Shown in pieces: positions 12,687 to 23,951 of a stretch of DNA of 64,000 bases. The DNA is from Diphasiastrum complanatum. Its lineage: Eukaryota; Streptophyta; Lycopodiopsida; Lycopodiales; Lycopodiaceae. Every line of letters starts with the position of its first letter. The first letter of the stretch is position 1. The notes under the pieces were generated by a model. It worked only from the letters and a program-made list of their open reading frames with translations. It was not told where the DNA came from and did not search any database. The DNA lies in the NCBI GenBank assembly GCA_029204225.1, contig CM055107.1, forward strand, positions 9,293,472 to 9,357,471, written 5' to 3'. Made by a program: the position numbers and the translations under genes.

Positions 12687-12858
12687 TGAGTTACATCCTT
12701 TTATAGCTCCAAACCCTATTTGGCCACTTGGCTTTTCCTCCAAAATGTAAACCCTACTATTTTTGGGTCTAGATTCAATGTATCCAAAGTTCAAATTTGA
12801 ATATCTCTCAAACTTGACTACCAACTTTCCCACACTTTCAAAAAGTGTTTATTGAATT
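12687..12858. repeat. Right arm of the large inverted repeat
   Basis: Reverse complement of 11306-11480. A short GA-rich run (about 12637-12675) lies just before it. Confidence 0.7.
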
Positions 12859-13018
12859 TATTAGTTTCGCGCGAACCGTTATTTCAAGTCATATCTGATT
12901 ATGAAAATAATGCTCAGGTATAATTAGGAAGTGATACAAAAGATATGTTAGGTATTTCATATGAATTTCAATCATTTGAAAAATTCTTCGTTGACAACAG
13001 AACAAGAAACTATTTTTT

Positions 13019-14178
13019 TTGATTTTGATGTCAAATCGGTCGGGTATTTTTGTACTATCAGGTACACTAGGAAGTGGAAAAACGCATCTGATAAAATACC
13101 TAACATTCTTGCTTGAAAAAACAAACAAATTTGTTTTGTTGTGCACCACAACAGGTGCAGCGGCGTCTAGGCTTAGTAAACGTGCATTGACAGTGCACAA
13201 TTTATTTTCGATCCCTATTAATGTTCTCTATATACAAAATTTGATGCCTACTGACGTGCGTTACAAAAAAATCTTTAGTGCTGATATCATTATTATCAAC
13301 GAAATCAAGTAAAATCAAATCCATATCGCCTGCCTTTCCAAAATTTCATCCTGTTGTTAGTAGGCGATCATGCACAATTGCCAACAATATGTAAACGTAA
13401 AACTGATAGTTTATGCTCGATATGCCACATCTCCACATATTTATATTGGAAAATGACGATTCAGATCCACCTGACTTATTCGATTTGACACGCATCAAAT
13501 GCCTTACATCTTTCATTTTTAAACACGATAAGATTTAGAGAATCAACATTAGAAGAAATCAACGATACATTGAATCGACAAATAATTTCAGAAGAAGAAG
13601 TTCTCAAAATGATTAGCTCTAACGTGACAATAATATGCACACACAAAGAAAATGTCAAAAGATATAACAAATGTGCATTACAGAAACTCTTCGAAGAGAA
13701 AAACATCATAAATGTACCAATCAAAACAAATGCATCAGACAATCTAGAATTAAAATCATGGCTTGAGGACTCGTCATTTCATCAACTAGACCAAATTGCA
13801 AAGAATGCAAAGATCATGGTTATTGCGAATCTAGACATAACAAACAAAATAGTTAATGGAGCGACCAGAACGATTCAAGACTTTGCGCATTCAAATCAAA
13901 CAAACGAAATCGATTCTATCACGATAACAATCGATGGATCTGACAAAAAAATAAAAATTATGCCATCAATTATTAGGAAATTGAGATACGATTCTAAGAT
14001 ATATAAATGCACTTTCCCTTTAACATTAACATACGCTATTACGACTCATAAATTGCAAGGCATAACAATGAGTAACACTGCAATAATTGATATTCAAAAC
14101 AGTTTCTGTCCAGGATTAACTTATGTTATGTTATCTCGAGTGACAAGACAGAACACATATTTCTCACACGCAAACTAA
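13019..14178 (+). pseudogene. Pif1-family DNA helicase remnant
   Basis: Pif1 helicases are 5'-3' SF1B helicases of replication and repair, and they form the helicase half of Helitron transposases. The first piece (13019-13312) has the Walker A block SGTLGSGKTHLIKYL, then TTGAAASRL, TVHNLFSIP and the Walker B block ADIIIINE, where the usual Asp-Glu is Asn-Glu. Stops follow (13310-13560). The second piece (13570-14178) has IVNGATRTIQDF, then FPLTLTYAITTHKLQG and LTYVMLSRVTR, the Pif1 C-terminal signature. The altered Walker B and the internal stops indicate a dead gene. Expected neighbours such as a Rep nuclease are not seen. Confidence 0.82.
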
Positions 14179-14554
14179 CACCTGCAGATTTTGATCCAAC
14201 ACCAGCCATTATAAATCAAACAAGTAATTAATATTGACAATATAATCTAATTCTACGACATCTGAATCTTTGTAACACATTACTTGATTGTTCATTGTTT
14301 TAGAAATACCATATCCAAAATATTTCATTTCTAATTTTCCAATTCTACAGAGATCCGATATAACATTACAAGAACTTACATAGTCTCAAAAGGTACATTG
14401 TTATGAATATCGTAAATCATTTTTAGACTCAAATAAAGTACCTAAAAAAATAACACTTGTAACTATTCGAAATTCATAATTTAATTCTAAAAACGACTTT
14501 TATGATGAAAACTTTCACAAGCTTTTCCGAAAACTAAAAGAGGAAACTCAAAAA

Positions 14555-14824
14555 TTGCAAGCTTTGACGTTTGAAGATATTGAAGAATTGCGAATTTATC
14601 CTACGACGCGACAAATGTTCCTGTTAAATGCTTGCAGAATCGATCCGGAACAATACAAAGACGGGTTTCAAAATAGTTACACTACGAGCACGTATATCAC
14701 AACACAAAAACGTGCGAGAGAAACCTATGTGCATGAACATCATGGAGATCCTATAGAAGGTAACGAATCACCTCTATTTTCTTTTATTTATTTTCCATTA
14801 TATTCTTTTACTTTATTACATTAA
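14555..14824 (+). CDS. Hypothetical ORF in the AT-rich island
   Basis: A 89-codon frame with an ordinary amino-acid mix up to about residue 70, then a hydrophobic run that looks like translated non-coding DNA. A possible splice donor (gtaacg near 14760) lies where the good part ends, and an acceptor-like tttcag lies near 14870. It could be an exon. I recognise no domain. It shares codon style with the helicase remnant upstream. Confidence 0.3.
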   Translation: MQALTFEDIEELRIYPTTRQMFLLNACRIDPEQYKDGFQNSYTTSTYITTQKRARETYVHEHHGDPIEGNESPLFSFIYFPLYSFTLLH

Positions 14825-14909
14825 ACATATGAAAGTCATATCATTATTATAACATATTTCAAATTTTCAGGATTACTTTTATAAATTATTTTCTATTTCG
14901 ATCCCGAAT

Positions 14910-15215
14910 TTGATCAAGACGAACAGGATGACGATACAACATTTCAAAGCGCATTCTGACAAAAGTTATCATGCAATTTGTAGCCTATATTTCGGTTACA
15001 ACATTGCTTTTTCAGATTGGAAAACCATGTCTCGAGCAGAATTAAATGCTATCAACACAAACTTAGGGAGACAACTTGGCGACCTCTCCGACATCGGAGC
15101 TCAACTAACAAACGGTCCTATCACAATTGAAAACGTTCTAAAAATCTTAGAACAAGAAACTACCAACACATCGATTACGATAATAACTGACACGCATCAG
15201 GTTCATGTCTTTTAA
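14910..15215 (+). CDS. Hypothetical ORF in the AT-rich island
   Basis: A 101-codon frame with a balanced, soluble-protein composition (YHAICSLYFGYNIAFSDW near the middle, then NTNLGRQLGDLSD). It may follow the ORF at 14555 by splicing. A downstream acceptor-like cttcgcag near 15439 leads to a short proline run (TPPPPPKRLRG). No family is recognised. Confidence 0.3.
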   Translation: MIKTNRMTIQHFKAHSDKSYHAICSLYFGYNIAFSDWKTMSRAELNAINTNLGRQLGDLSDIGAQLTNGPITIENVLKILEQETTNTSITIITDTHQVHVF

Positions 15216-15480
15216 TCATTTTAATATTCAATTTGTTTACAATGCATTTTATACACAAATGTAAATACAAGCTTGCAACTAACAAACAATAGGTGATAAC
15301 TCTCGAATCTCTACAACCGATATCACAATGATCTACTTCTAGTAAAGAGGTATGGCAAATTAACACTATTTTTTTACTCAAGATAGATATTCCTTTTATC
15401 ATTTAGAAAAACCCTATTAATGCTGAATATTCTTCGCAGAATCTGACACCGCCACCGCCACCGAAACGCCTACGAGGTAG

Positions 15481-15735
15481 TTCTTTACAATCTACAAAAT
15501 AGTCTCTCGAATAGGCAAATCAATTTATATCGACCAAACAACAGATTTTGATAAACACAGGCGACAACATGCTTGTAGACCACCGAAAGGGATGACCTAC
15601 GACAAGACTCGCGGTGAATTTTTTGATCATTATGAAGCTCGAATATTAGAAATTGTCAATGGCTCTTCAATTGCAGATAGATTAGAAAAAGTCTATATCA
15701 AAATGTTTAGATCTCAAAAAATGTGCGGTTTGTAA
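15481..15735 (+). CDS. Hypothetical ORF in the AT-rich island
   Basis: An open frame between TAG (15478) and TAA (15733). Its first internal ATG gives MTYDKTRGEFFDHYEARI and continues to MFRSQKMCGL. The composition looks protein-like (charged and helical) and differs from the surrounding AT-rich filler. No known domain. It could be the last exon of a split gene with the two ORFs upstream. Confidence 0.3.
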   Translation, partial: FFTIYKIVSRIGKSIYIDQTTDFDKHRRQHACRPPKGMTYDKTRGEFFDHYEARILEIVNGSSIADRLEKVYIKMFRSQKMCGL

Positions 15736-17420
15736 TAACTTAAGCAATCGTCCATCGCTCGCGTAAGTATTGGTATTTGAAACGTTGATCTTATATTTGA
15801 AAATTTTAGGCACATTTTCTTGATTCCCAATCTTAATATAAATTCATATCTTTAGTTCAGTTACCTATGCATTGTTCTACAATATTTTGAATAACTTTCT
15901 ATTTTTCCTTTCAAACTCAATTGAACAACATTGCCATTAGCACTGAAATTTAGTTACAAGATATAATCAGCTAATAATTGTTCCAATTCCAACATTGTTC
16001 TTCATCAACTTTCATTTGAAATGTTTTCATCTTCTAAAAAATCGCAAAACACATTTTTGTAATTACTAACTATCTGATTACATATACGTTCTTGAAAATC
16101 ACATTCCTATGTTTACTAAACACATAAATAATGCTTTTCTAGTTCGTCACATTTTTTCTGGATTAAAATTCTATATGTTATAAAAAACAATCGACTTGTA
16201 CTAAAATAACAAATTAAAACTCATAACATTGGAAATGTATCATTTATTCAATTTCCTAAGAAAAACAATATTTGAATAAAAAACAAAAGATAATTTCCAA
16301 TATTTTGTAATAGATGAGAATTCTAAATGCAATACACATAATTTTCATAACAGTTGCATATAAAATTACATTCATTTTGATACAGAAAAATTGTCGAAAT
16401 TCAAGAAATAATACATAACATTATTTACAAGTTTGTAGACGGGAAAAGCCATTGCACACACATGTCTATGGTTTTTTTCACGTTGTAAAAATATGAGGGT
16501 GAAAGACCTCTCCACGAGCGCTCTAAACATAAACATATACAAGAAGAAACAAAAAAAACCAAAACCGAATTTTTTCTAGCTCCAACTCTAGCTATAAGCA
16601 ATAAATTTCATCACGAGACCCAACATGAACTCTATCTGTATCTCTTCTCCAATAGTAATTGGATTTGGAGCTCTACCGCTTGGTCATGATTTAATTTTCA
16701 ATTCAGATTTGATAAGCCTAATTTTGAATTTTCGATGTAAACTATTATCAATCTAACTTTATTTATTGCATACTACAAAATGATTCATTAGTCGAATTTA
16801 GGAACAATAATAAAAAAAACCTATGTTAGAGAGGCTGAATATTATATACCTTTGTGAAAGGGGCTGAATATTATATTCACTCTAACAAATATTTATAAGT
16901 AGTGAGATTATATTTGTAAGATAAATTACAGTTGTTTTTCAATCAGGCATAGTTAGGTTCAAATTATCATTTCTTACTTTTTCTTTGTTGAACAAACAAG
17001 TTCTCCTCTCAATTTATGAGAAATGAATTCGAAAATGAACTAATGTCATGAGCTATAAGATGACTATTATTGTTATTGATTTTATTTTCTATTTGTTTTA
17101 TTGGACTTTGCAAGACATATCATTTAATTTTTTTAAAACAACGAGAGAGCTTTGTTAGAATATTTCAAATAAAACATTCACTTCCTGACCTTTCTTAGCA
17201 CCTCCTCTACTGGAAACGTTCGCTTGTCCGCGGCTTTTCCACATGAAAAGAAATCAATCACCTGATCACCCAATCATATTTTCATGAAAATAAATCAATG
17301 AGCTGATCGCCCAATCATATTTTTCATGCATATCTGCACTGGACAGCATGCCATGTGGCTGAAGGAATTACAGACAAAATGAAATCATAGCCTTTCAATT
17401 TTGTAGATCCTACGTTCCAT
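15736..17420. other. AT-rich non-coding stretch
   Basis: No supported ORF. A short tandem duplication of 'gaggctgaatattatata...' lies near 16830-16880. The far right part is upstream DNA of the peptidase gene. Confidence 0.4.
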
Positions 17421-17427
17421 AAACTGC

Positions 17428-17433
17428 CACGTG
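17428..17433. promoter_or_regulatory. G-box CACGTG upstream of the peptidase gene
   Basis: A perfect palindromic CACGTG (in CCACGTGG) lies about 385 bases before the start codon. In plants this core binds bZIP and bHLH factors. The match is short, so function is only suggested. Confidence 0.4.
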
Positions 17434-17561
17434 GTTCGCTCTCTGAGCAAAGAGCTGAAATGTGGGTAAAGGACAAAATTGTAACTAGTGTGCATCTCAG
17501 CTCCCATGGGTCGCCATGACCAACCGCAACCTCCAAACCCATATCATATACAACTCACTTC

Positions 17562-17569
17562 TATATAAG
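17562..17569 (+). promoter_or_regulatory. TATA box of the peptidase gene
   Basis: TATATAAG lies about 250 bases before the chosen ATG, predicting transcription from near 17595. At least two short upstream ORFs (17635-17676 and one starting 17664) would then lie in the leader unless part of it is spliced out. Confidence 0.5.
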
Positions 17570-17813
17570 ATATACATGTTATAATATCTAACCTACAGCC
17601 ACGAATCACTCTTCTCCACCACCAATCACAACAAATGTGGAAAACAAGAGTAGCCTTTCAAAGATGTTGCTTGTAATTTGTTCTCTTCTTACACCTCTTG
17701 TTTGCTCATGAAGACCGGGCTTTTGCAAATCCATCACAACCATTCAGCCTATGTAAGTCCAATTACATGATGCATTCACTTGCTGCTGCTTGAGTTTGAG
17801 CAGCACAACATAT

Positions 17814-18272
17814 ATGGCGATGGGTATTGTGAGAGAGCTGGCGATTGACAGGTTGGTTAGCCAGAAAGCCTTGGTGGGCAGAGTGGCAGCTTCCAAGACA
17901 AGAAGAAAGGTTAATGCAGCGGGGATTGCTGGCGTCCAGTCGGTGTCAGCAGAGAGGAAGCATGGCAGAGGATCATCATGGTGCGAGGCTTCAACTCTGG
18001 GAAGACGAAAAGGATTTGTGGGTGGAAGGCAGCTCGCGAAACTGGGGTGTGATCAGATGCTTATGCGGAGTAATTTAAGAACACGCTGTTGGAATACGAT
18101 GATCTGGGCAAGTGCTGGAAGCTCCACAGAGCCTGCAATAGCTGATCCAAGCTTGCTGGGGGGTGTTTCAAACAAGGACAATGCTCCGGATGAAAAACTG
18201 GCCCGTTTAAGAGGATTATTTCCTGTACACGGCATTGATGCCTATATAGTTCCAACTGAAGATGCCCATCAG
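17814..18272 (+). CDS. APP2: Xaa-Pro aminopeptidase P, exon 1 (transit peptide, N-domain start)
   Basis: First 153 codons of a manganese-dependent M24B peptidase that removes an N-terminal residue before proline. The ATG at 17814 is the first in the frame. Residues 1 to about 110 are rich in Arg, Lys, Ser and Ala and poor in acidic residues, as expected for a plastid transit peptide. The conserved protein begins near residue 120 (EKLARLRGLFPVHGIDAYIV, then PTEDAHQ). The frame ends at CAG with the donor GTGTGT, in phase 0. The exon 2 motif [18 protein letters not shown] favours the chloroplast-type plant protein over the cytosolic one, from memory of both families. Intron 1 is about 12.5 kb and full of retrotransposons. 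The symbol follows the Arabidopsis naming and is tentative. Confidence 0.85.
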
Positions 18273-18850
18273 GTGTGTTTTCGTCCACACTTCGCATAAT
18301 TTTTGTTTTCTTGGGAATAAATGGATTCCTGGGCCTAATGACCAACTAGTTGGGCCAATGTTTCGTTCAGAAATCAGATGATTTAGCTTCACCGAGTTAT
18401 CTGCAGTCATAACACTTTCACTGTGGTTTATGTCAAATTGCCTTCAATTTTTTTGCTGTACTAGTCTTTCGTATTAAGGCTTCATCTCTTGTGCATATCT
18501 GAATGGGTGTGCATAGGCTCACTTACATGATTCATCAGCATTTTGGCAGAACTTTATTGTTGCTACTTTGTTTTACCTTTCAAGTCTGAAGCAACACCAG
18601 CCACAGCGAAATAGATTTCGCAGATGGGCTACTTGTTTTCCACACTTGATAGTCATTCATATATTTTATAGCGACCTTAGTTGTTGCCTTATGAATAATG
18701 TAAACTGGATTTTTGTGGATCCTGTGTGTTGCTCAACGATTCACTGATCTATCAGATTAGAACAAGTGTTGCAGAACATAAAAACATTAATCATTCAACA
18801 GCGCAGGATCCCCCAAATTTGAATATATAACCGCGTGTAGATTTCCTGTC
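18273..18850 (+). other. Start of intron 1 of the peptidase gene
   Basis: Ordinary T-rich intron sequence after the donor GTGTGT. No ORF or repeat is recognised before the copia fragment. Confidence 0.5.
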
Positions 18851-19440
18851 TTGAGCATCCCCTGCATAATCGGTATCTGCAAATCCTGTCATTGGCTCAT
18901 GAACAGATTTGTATTCAAGTCCATACCCAGCACTTCCTTTCAAATTTCTTACAACCCTTTTTGCTGCCTACTAGTGTTCTTCTCCAGGGTTTACCAGGAA
19001 TTGGCTCAGCTTAGTGACTGCCACTGCAATATCTAGTTGGGTGCATACCATAGTGTACATTAGGCTGCCAATTAGTCCTCTGTATGGCTTCTTTTTCATG
19101 GATTCCCTCTCTTGCTCATTATCTGGACACATCTCTGTACTTAGTATCAAATTTGGATCAAGGGATATTCCTACTGGTATGCAATCATTCATTCTGAACT
19201 TTTCAATCACTCAATGTAAATACTCTGTGTAGCCCAGGTGATTCTCCTGTTTTTGTCCCTCTTGAATTGAATCCCAAGACAATAATGTAATGCACCCAAA
19301 TCCTTCATTTCAAACTCTCCCTTTAACTTACTGTTGAATTCATCTATGACTTCTTCATTGTTGCAAAATATTATGATGCCATCCACATAAAATGCAACAG
19401 CCAAAAACAAAACATGTGTAATCTTGACATAAATTCCTGT
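18820..19440 (-). pseudogene. Ty1/copia RT to RNase H fragment in intron 1
   Basis: On the - strand the RT palm region reads AFYVDGIIIFCNNEEV, where the catalytic YVDD is YVDG, then FEMKDLGALHYCLGIQF. A second frame has PYRGLIGSLMYTMVCTQLDIA, the usual RT to RNase H connection. Frame breaks and the lost Asp make it inactive. It directly adjoins a copia gag fragment on the opposite strand. Confidence 0.85.
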
Positions 19441-19483
19441 GTCAGCATAACATCTCTTAAGTCCACTTTGATCTCAACTCAAA

Positions 19484-20640
19484 ATGTCTGAAGCTGACTC
19501 TATTTCGACCCATCTTGATACATTCAAAGAATCTTATGGATCCAATGACTGCCACTGGATCAGAGTCATTGAAGATACCGATGCCATTACGACTCTATTA
19601 GCAAGTCTACCAGAAGCATATGAGAATTGGGTCATGGTGATTTCTGCTCAACAAGGCCTCACTCTTACTAGAGTAATCTCTATGCTACTTCAAGAGGAGA
19701 TCAAAAGAAATGGATCATCCTCCAACTCAGGGGCGGATCCTTAGGCTCTATATTTCAAGAAAAATCAGAGTTGAGATCCAAGAGATCTGCAAGGTCAGAC
19801 CATTCTGACAAGAAGAGCAACCAGCAGCCAATATTGAATTTAGAACATTCATCATCTTAGCCAAGGCAACAACTATTTTGCAACATTGCAAAAGGACTGT
19901 TTACGTCATGAAGGACTGTAGAACAGTCAAGTACAACAATGAGAAGAAGAAGTCGTTCTACTAGCAAGCCAATGCTGCAACCACCAGTCAAGCATCTCAA
20001 CCTCAAGAAGAAGATGAAGCTGCCTTTATGACCAAAGCTTGAGACTCCAAGATGACAATTCTTGGTATTTAGACTCCGGAGCAACCCAACATATGACTCA
20101 CCATCTCGATTGGTTCCAAGACTTCAAGCCATTCACCCATCCTAGAGTTGTACAATTGGGAGACAACTCATCTCACAACATCAAAGGTGATGGGACATTT
20201 GCTCTCAATTAGTAGGATTGTTGATTCTGGTCAGAGGATCAAATTTGATACAGAAGGCTGCACTATTCTTGACAATTCTAAGAAAGGTTCAGCTTTCAGT
20301 AAAAGGTGTGTCTACCTCTACAAATTAAGCCTTGGCTATTCTACCAATAGTCAAGCTCTTGACACTTCTACTTCTGAATCGACGGATATGCTTTGGCATT
20401 TTAGATTAGGCCATTTAAATCACAATAGTATCTAGCAAATGTCGAATATGAAAATAGTATAAGATCTACCTTCTATTAGTAAATCGACTTCTCACATCTG
20501 TGAAAGCTGTATTATCAGCAAACATTCTAGAAGTCCATTCATTCTTCAAAAGGTTTACTAGATCTTGTACACAGTGACATTTGCGGCCCTATGTAGATTG
20601 CAAAAGGTTTTTCACAAATTCCAGATCTAGACTACTTTGA
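19484..20640 (+). pseudogene. Ty1/copia gag to protease fragment in intron 1
   Basis: The gag part shows LLASLPEAYENWV (the UBN2-type copia gag motif). Protease follows near 20075 with DSGATQHMTHHLDWF, then the pre-integrase block MLWHFRLGHLNHNSI at about 20390-20435. Several stops interrupt it. It runs head to head with the RT fragment at 18820-19440, so an inversion or two separate insertions must be invoked. Confidence 0.82.
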
Positions 20641-20676
20641 ACCTTCAGCCCAGTAGTTAAGCATGCTTCAACGTTT

Positions 20677-20696
20677 CCCCCCCCCCCCCCCCCCCC
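20677..20696. repeat. Poly-C tract, 20 bases
   Basis: An uninterrupted run of 20 C, at the junction between the copia fragment and a CT-rich stretch. Its length may be unreliable in the assembly. Confidence 0.9.
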
Positions 20697-21500
20697 ATGC
20701 GCCTCGGCCCTTCCTTCCTCTCACGTTCTCCCCCCTTTTGCTTGGTTTCTCTCTCTTTGGGTGTTCCTGTCCGCAAACTTCCCCCTCCCACGGTCAATGC
20801 TCCCTCTGTTCCAATATCCCCAGCTCGTACCTGTTCGTGCATTGTCCAACAATGTGCACCTGGAAATCTTCTCGGGAATATTCTCTAAAATTCCTCTTAT
20901 GCCCGTGCCCTGTCAGCATTTGGAATATTCAGAAGAATATCCCACAAAATTCCCTAGGCCCGCTCCTCCCACCGTCGCGCTTGTGAGAAATTCAAATCTT
21001 GAAATTTTTTACGGATCCTCAATTCCTTTACGAGCACCCCAATGCTCTGTCCAAGTAATCGAAAAAAATTTGCCGTCACAAGTCTGAATTTTTTACGGTT
21101 TTATTTCTTTTATAGCTTAATGTTTCAAGAGAACCAATTTTTTTTTGTTAAAGGTCCCTTTTCTAAGTTGATATAATTACATTTCATTTCGTGTGTCCTT
21201 TATATCCATAACTTTTTCATTTGATCTGGGAATTCAGTACTGTAAAAACCAAAAGTGTTTAGTTAAATGAGCTGAATAACATGATTAGTCATTCTGTCTT
21301 CTTTACTAAATTTTTTTGATAATTTTCCCCCCTTTGTCTCTAAGTTACTACATTTATATTTTATATTCTATTTCTTTGAACTTCCATATCTTTTCTATTT
21401 CTTTGAATATTGTAAGAACGAAAAGTGATCAGAACAACAAGAAAAGCAACTATCAAAATTCAGATACCTTAGTTGTAAATTGCTGCATTTGTATATTGTA
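20697..21500. other. Intron 1 filler, no gene
   Basis: A pyrimidine-rich part (20697-20820) is followed by AT-rich sequence. No coding or repeat identity is recognised. It may hold the lost 5' LTR or leader of the gypsy element downstream. Confidence 0.35.
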
Positions 21501-21567
21501 CCATTTTTTCAAAATGGGTGGATGAGGAAAACAAGCAGGTGATAAAAATAATCCTTTTCAAGACAAT

Positions 21568-22262
21568 TTGCCTACAGAAGAATTGCCGGAAGAACCGCAG
21601 ATTTTGGACCAACATGCAGTCATGAGAGAGCAAATTCAAGTTACACAAGAGTTAATCCTACGAATGTTGCAAAATATGGAAAAAATCATGAAGCAGATGA
21701 AGAAAAATGGTCGAGACTATTTGTTGGATAGAATTTCAGCTCATCAAAGTTACCACCTCCTACGCAAAATCCAGTATATTCTCCTCAGGATGCTTGAAGA
21801 GTTGAGATGGGTCAAGTAGAATTCCTGACAAGGGCAAACAGGTGCTACAAAATATTGTTGAATGTCAAGCCAAAGATGAGTTTGAAAGGGAAGTGTTGGA
21901 TCCACGAGTTCCACAACAAACAAGGTTTACGAAACCATTTCGATGCTCGAGAATATAAGGACAAAATCACTATTTAGAAATTTAATGGCAATTCCAAGTC
22001 CATTGAGATTGAAGAATGGTTGGGCAGACTAGATCACTACTTCACCTTGTTTGACAGGCCTGATCCAGCAAAGGTAATCTTTGCCACCATTCATTTTGAA
22101 GTGGCAACTTATAATTGGTGGAAGAGAAAAGAGAATAGTTTGCGAATAGAAGAGTGCAATGAACGAATTAATTGGCCTCTATTTAAGAATGCTTGCATTA
22201 GTATTTTTAAAAAGCCATTTCAAGATGACGAAAACTTCAAGAAGTGGACAAAGATACACTAG
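21568..22262 (+). pseudogene. Gypsy gag remnant
   Basis: A coiled-coil-like start (residues ELPEEPQILDQHAV, then repeated I/L/M heptads) precedes the capsid-like part EIEEWLGRLDHYFTLF, ATYNWWKRKE and INWPLFKNACISIF, typical of the retrotransposon gag family. Frame breaks lie at about 21820-22010 and at 22260. No zinc knuckle is found. Confidence 0.75.
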
Positions 22263-22554
22263 AAAGATTCCATACAAGAGTATAATTTTGAGTTTTGGAG
22301 TCTAACTCTGAAGCTACCTATAGTATCTCACGTAGATAATTTATGAAGGTATATACAAGGACTACAATCAGATATTGGAGCTGATGTGGCATCACGGTTC
22401 TGCACTGATTTGGATCCAGCTATGCAGGTGGCACTTAAAATCGAGCCTAAGTACGTTGGAAAGTGGTTGGCTAAATGAGGAACGTCTAAGTACGAAATTA
22501 TTAGGCATGTCCATATAGTGGAGTTAGCCGGAATCGAACGAACACCCGGCCGAC

Positions 22555-23432
22555 TTGGGTCCAATTGATGTTATACTAGGAGTCGAATGGCTCAAAACTT
22601 TGGGAAATGTGACAATCAACTTTGATCAAGGAACAATGAGCTTCAGGGGTCTAAACCGATCAAGTTACCACCTTACAGACTATCGAGAGCAGAAAAAGAA
22701 GAAGTGCACAAACAAGTTTAGGAGTTACTCTTACAGGAATTTATTGCTCGAAGTAAGTCACCTTTTGCCTCTCCCGTGTTACTTGTTAAGAAGAAAGATG
22801 GAACGTTCAGGATGTGTATCGACTATCGAGCCCTCAACAAAGTTACCATAAAAAATAGATATCCTATTCCCAGGGTAGATGATTTGTTGGATGCTTTGAA
22901 AGGAGCCAGTGTTTTTTCAAAAATAGATCTCCGTTTAGGATACCATCAAATCAAGGTCAAAGAGGAGGATCAACATAAAATAGCTTTTGGAATTGACAGG
23001 GGACACTATGAATTCAAAGTTATGCCTTTTGGACTAACTAATTCTCCTGCCACTTTTCAAGCTCTTATGAATAGGATCTTTGAACCTTATCTATACCTAT
23101 GTGTGTTGGTATTCTTTGGTGACATCTTGCTATACAGTAGAAACATGGAAGAGCACGTGAAACACTTGGACACGATTTTAAGTACTCTTCGAGAATACAA
23201 GTTGTTTGCAAAAATAACCAAATGTGAATTTGCTCAAGATGAGGTGGAATACTTGGGGCACATTGTGTCGAAGGAAGGAATCAAGGTGGATCAGAAGAAG
23301 ATTGAGGCAATCAAGAACTGGAAATCACCCAACAGTGTCAGAGAATTGAGAGGATTTCTAGGTTTAGCATCTTATTACAGAAGATTATTCAGAACTTTTC
23401 AAAAGTTGCAGCACCGCTTACTCATATTTTGA
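22555..23432 (+). pseudogene. Gypsy protease end and reverse transcriptase
   Basis: The protease tail PIDVILGVEWLKTLG leads, after a frame change, into [58 protein letters not shown]-like block [18 protein letters not shown]. In the palm the canonical DD is GD ([12 protein letters not shown]), which removes a metal-binding Asp. The connection ECEF/YLGH pattern appears as [17 protein letters not shown]. RNase H is only traceable in broken frames to about 23600. Confidence 0.9.
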
Positions 23433-23951
23433 GGAAGGATAGATTTGAATGGAATGAAGAGATTTAGAGGGCTTTCGAAGCTCTAAAGGAATAAATGGTA
23501 ATGGCTCCCTTATTGGTGCAACCCAACTTTAATTCACCTTTCATGGTTACAGTGGACGCTAGTGGTTCAGGATTATGTAGCTTATTTGGCGGAACACTAG
23601 AGTGAAATTTTGGATCACCTTGTAACGGAGGAGCACAAAATGTTGTGGTCAAATTTAAGATTTGGTACAATTTTTGCGGTAACTTTACTAAATGCCGATT
23701 GGGTAAAAGACATTCAAGCGGAGTATATGGAGGATCTTGATTTAAAAGGGATTAGGAATTACAAAATTGCGATTCCGTTGTTCATTCTTGTTATAGGAGG
23801 CAAGGACAAATATTGCTGTATGATAATTCTAGAGTTGTGCTTGCTCCTAAATCTAAGTTTATTTCACAAATACTATATGAGCTACATTTATTTCCGAGTG
23901 TTGGGCATAGTGGAATGTTGAAGACATATCAAATAATAAAAAGGTACTCAA

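Larger units (their letters stand above)
12870..17200. other. AT-rich island with Pif1 helicase remnant and unknown ORFs
   Basis: Base composition changes sharply after the inverted repeat: long AT-rich stretches, and codons rich in A/T. The island contains a Pif1-like helicase pseudogene and three smaller + strand ORFs in the same codon style. It then passes into about 1.4 kb of AT-rich sequence with no ORF. The likeliest origin is a decayed Helitron or another helicase-carrying mobile element, because Pif1-type helicases are common cargo there. No Rep (HUH) domain and no clear terminal hairpin were found, so the class is left open. Edges are approximate. Confidence 0.5.

Noticed and set aside
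17790-17813. An earlier start of the peptidase frame at 17790
   Set aside because: That codon is TTG; the first ATG in frame is at 17814.
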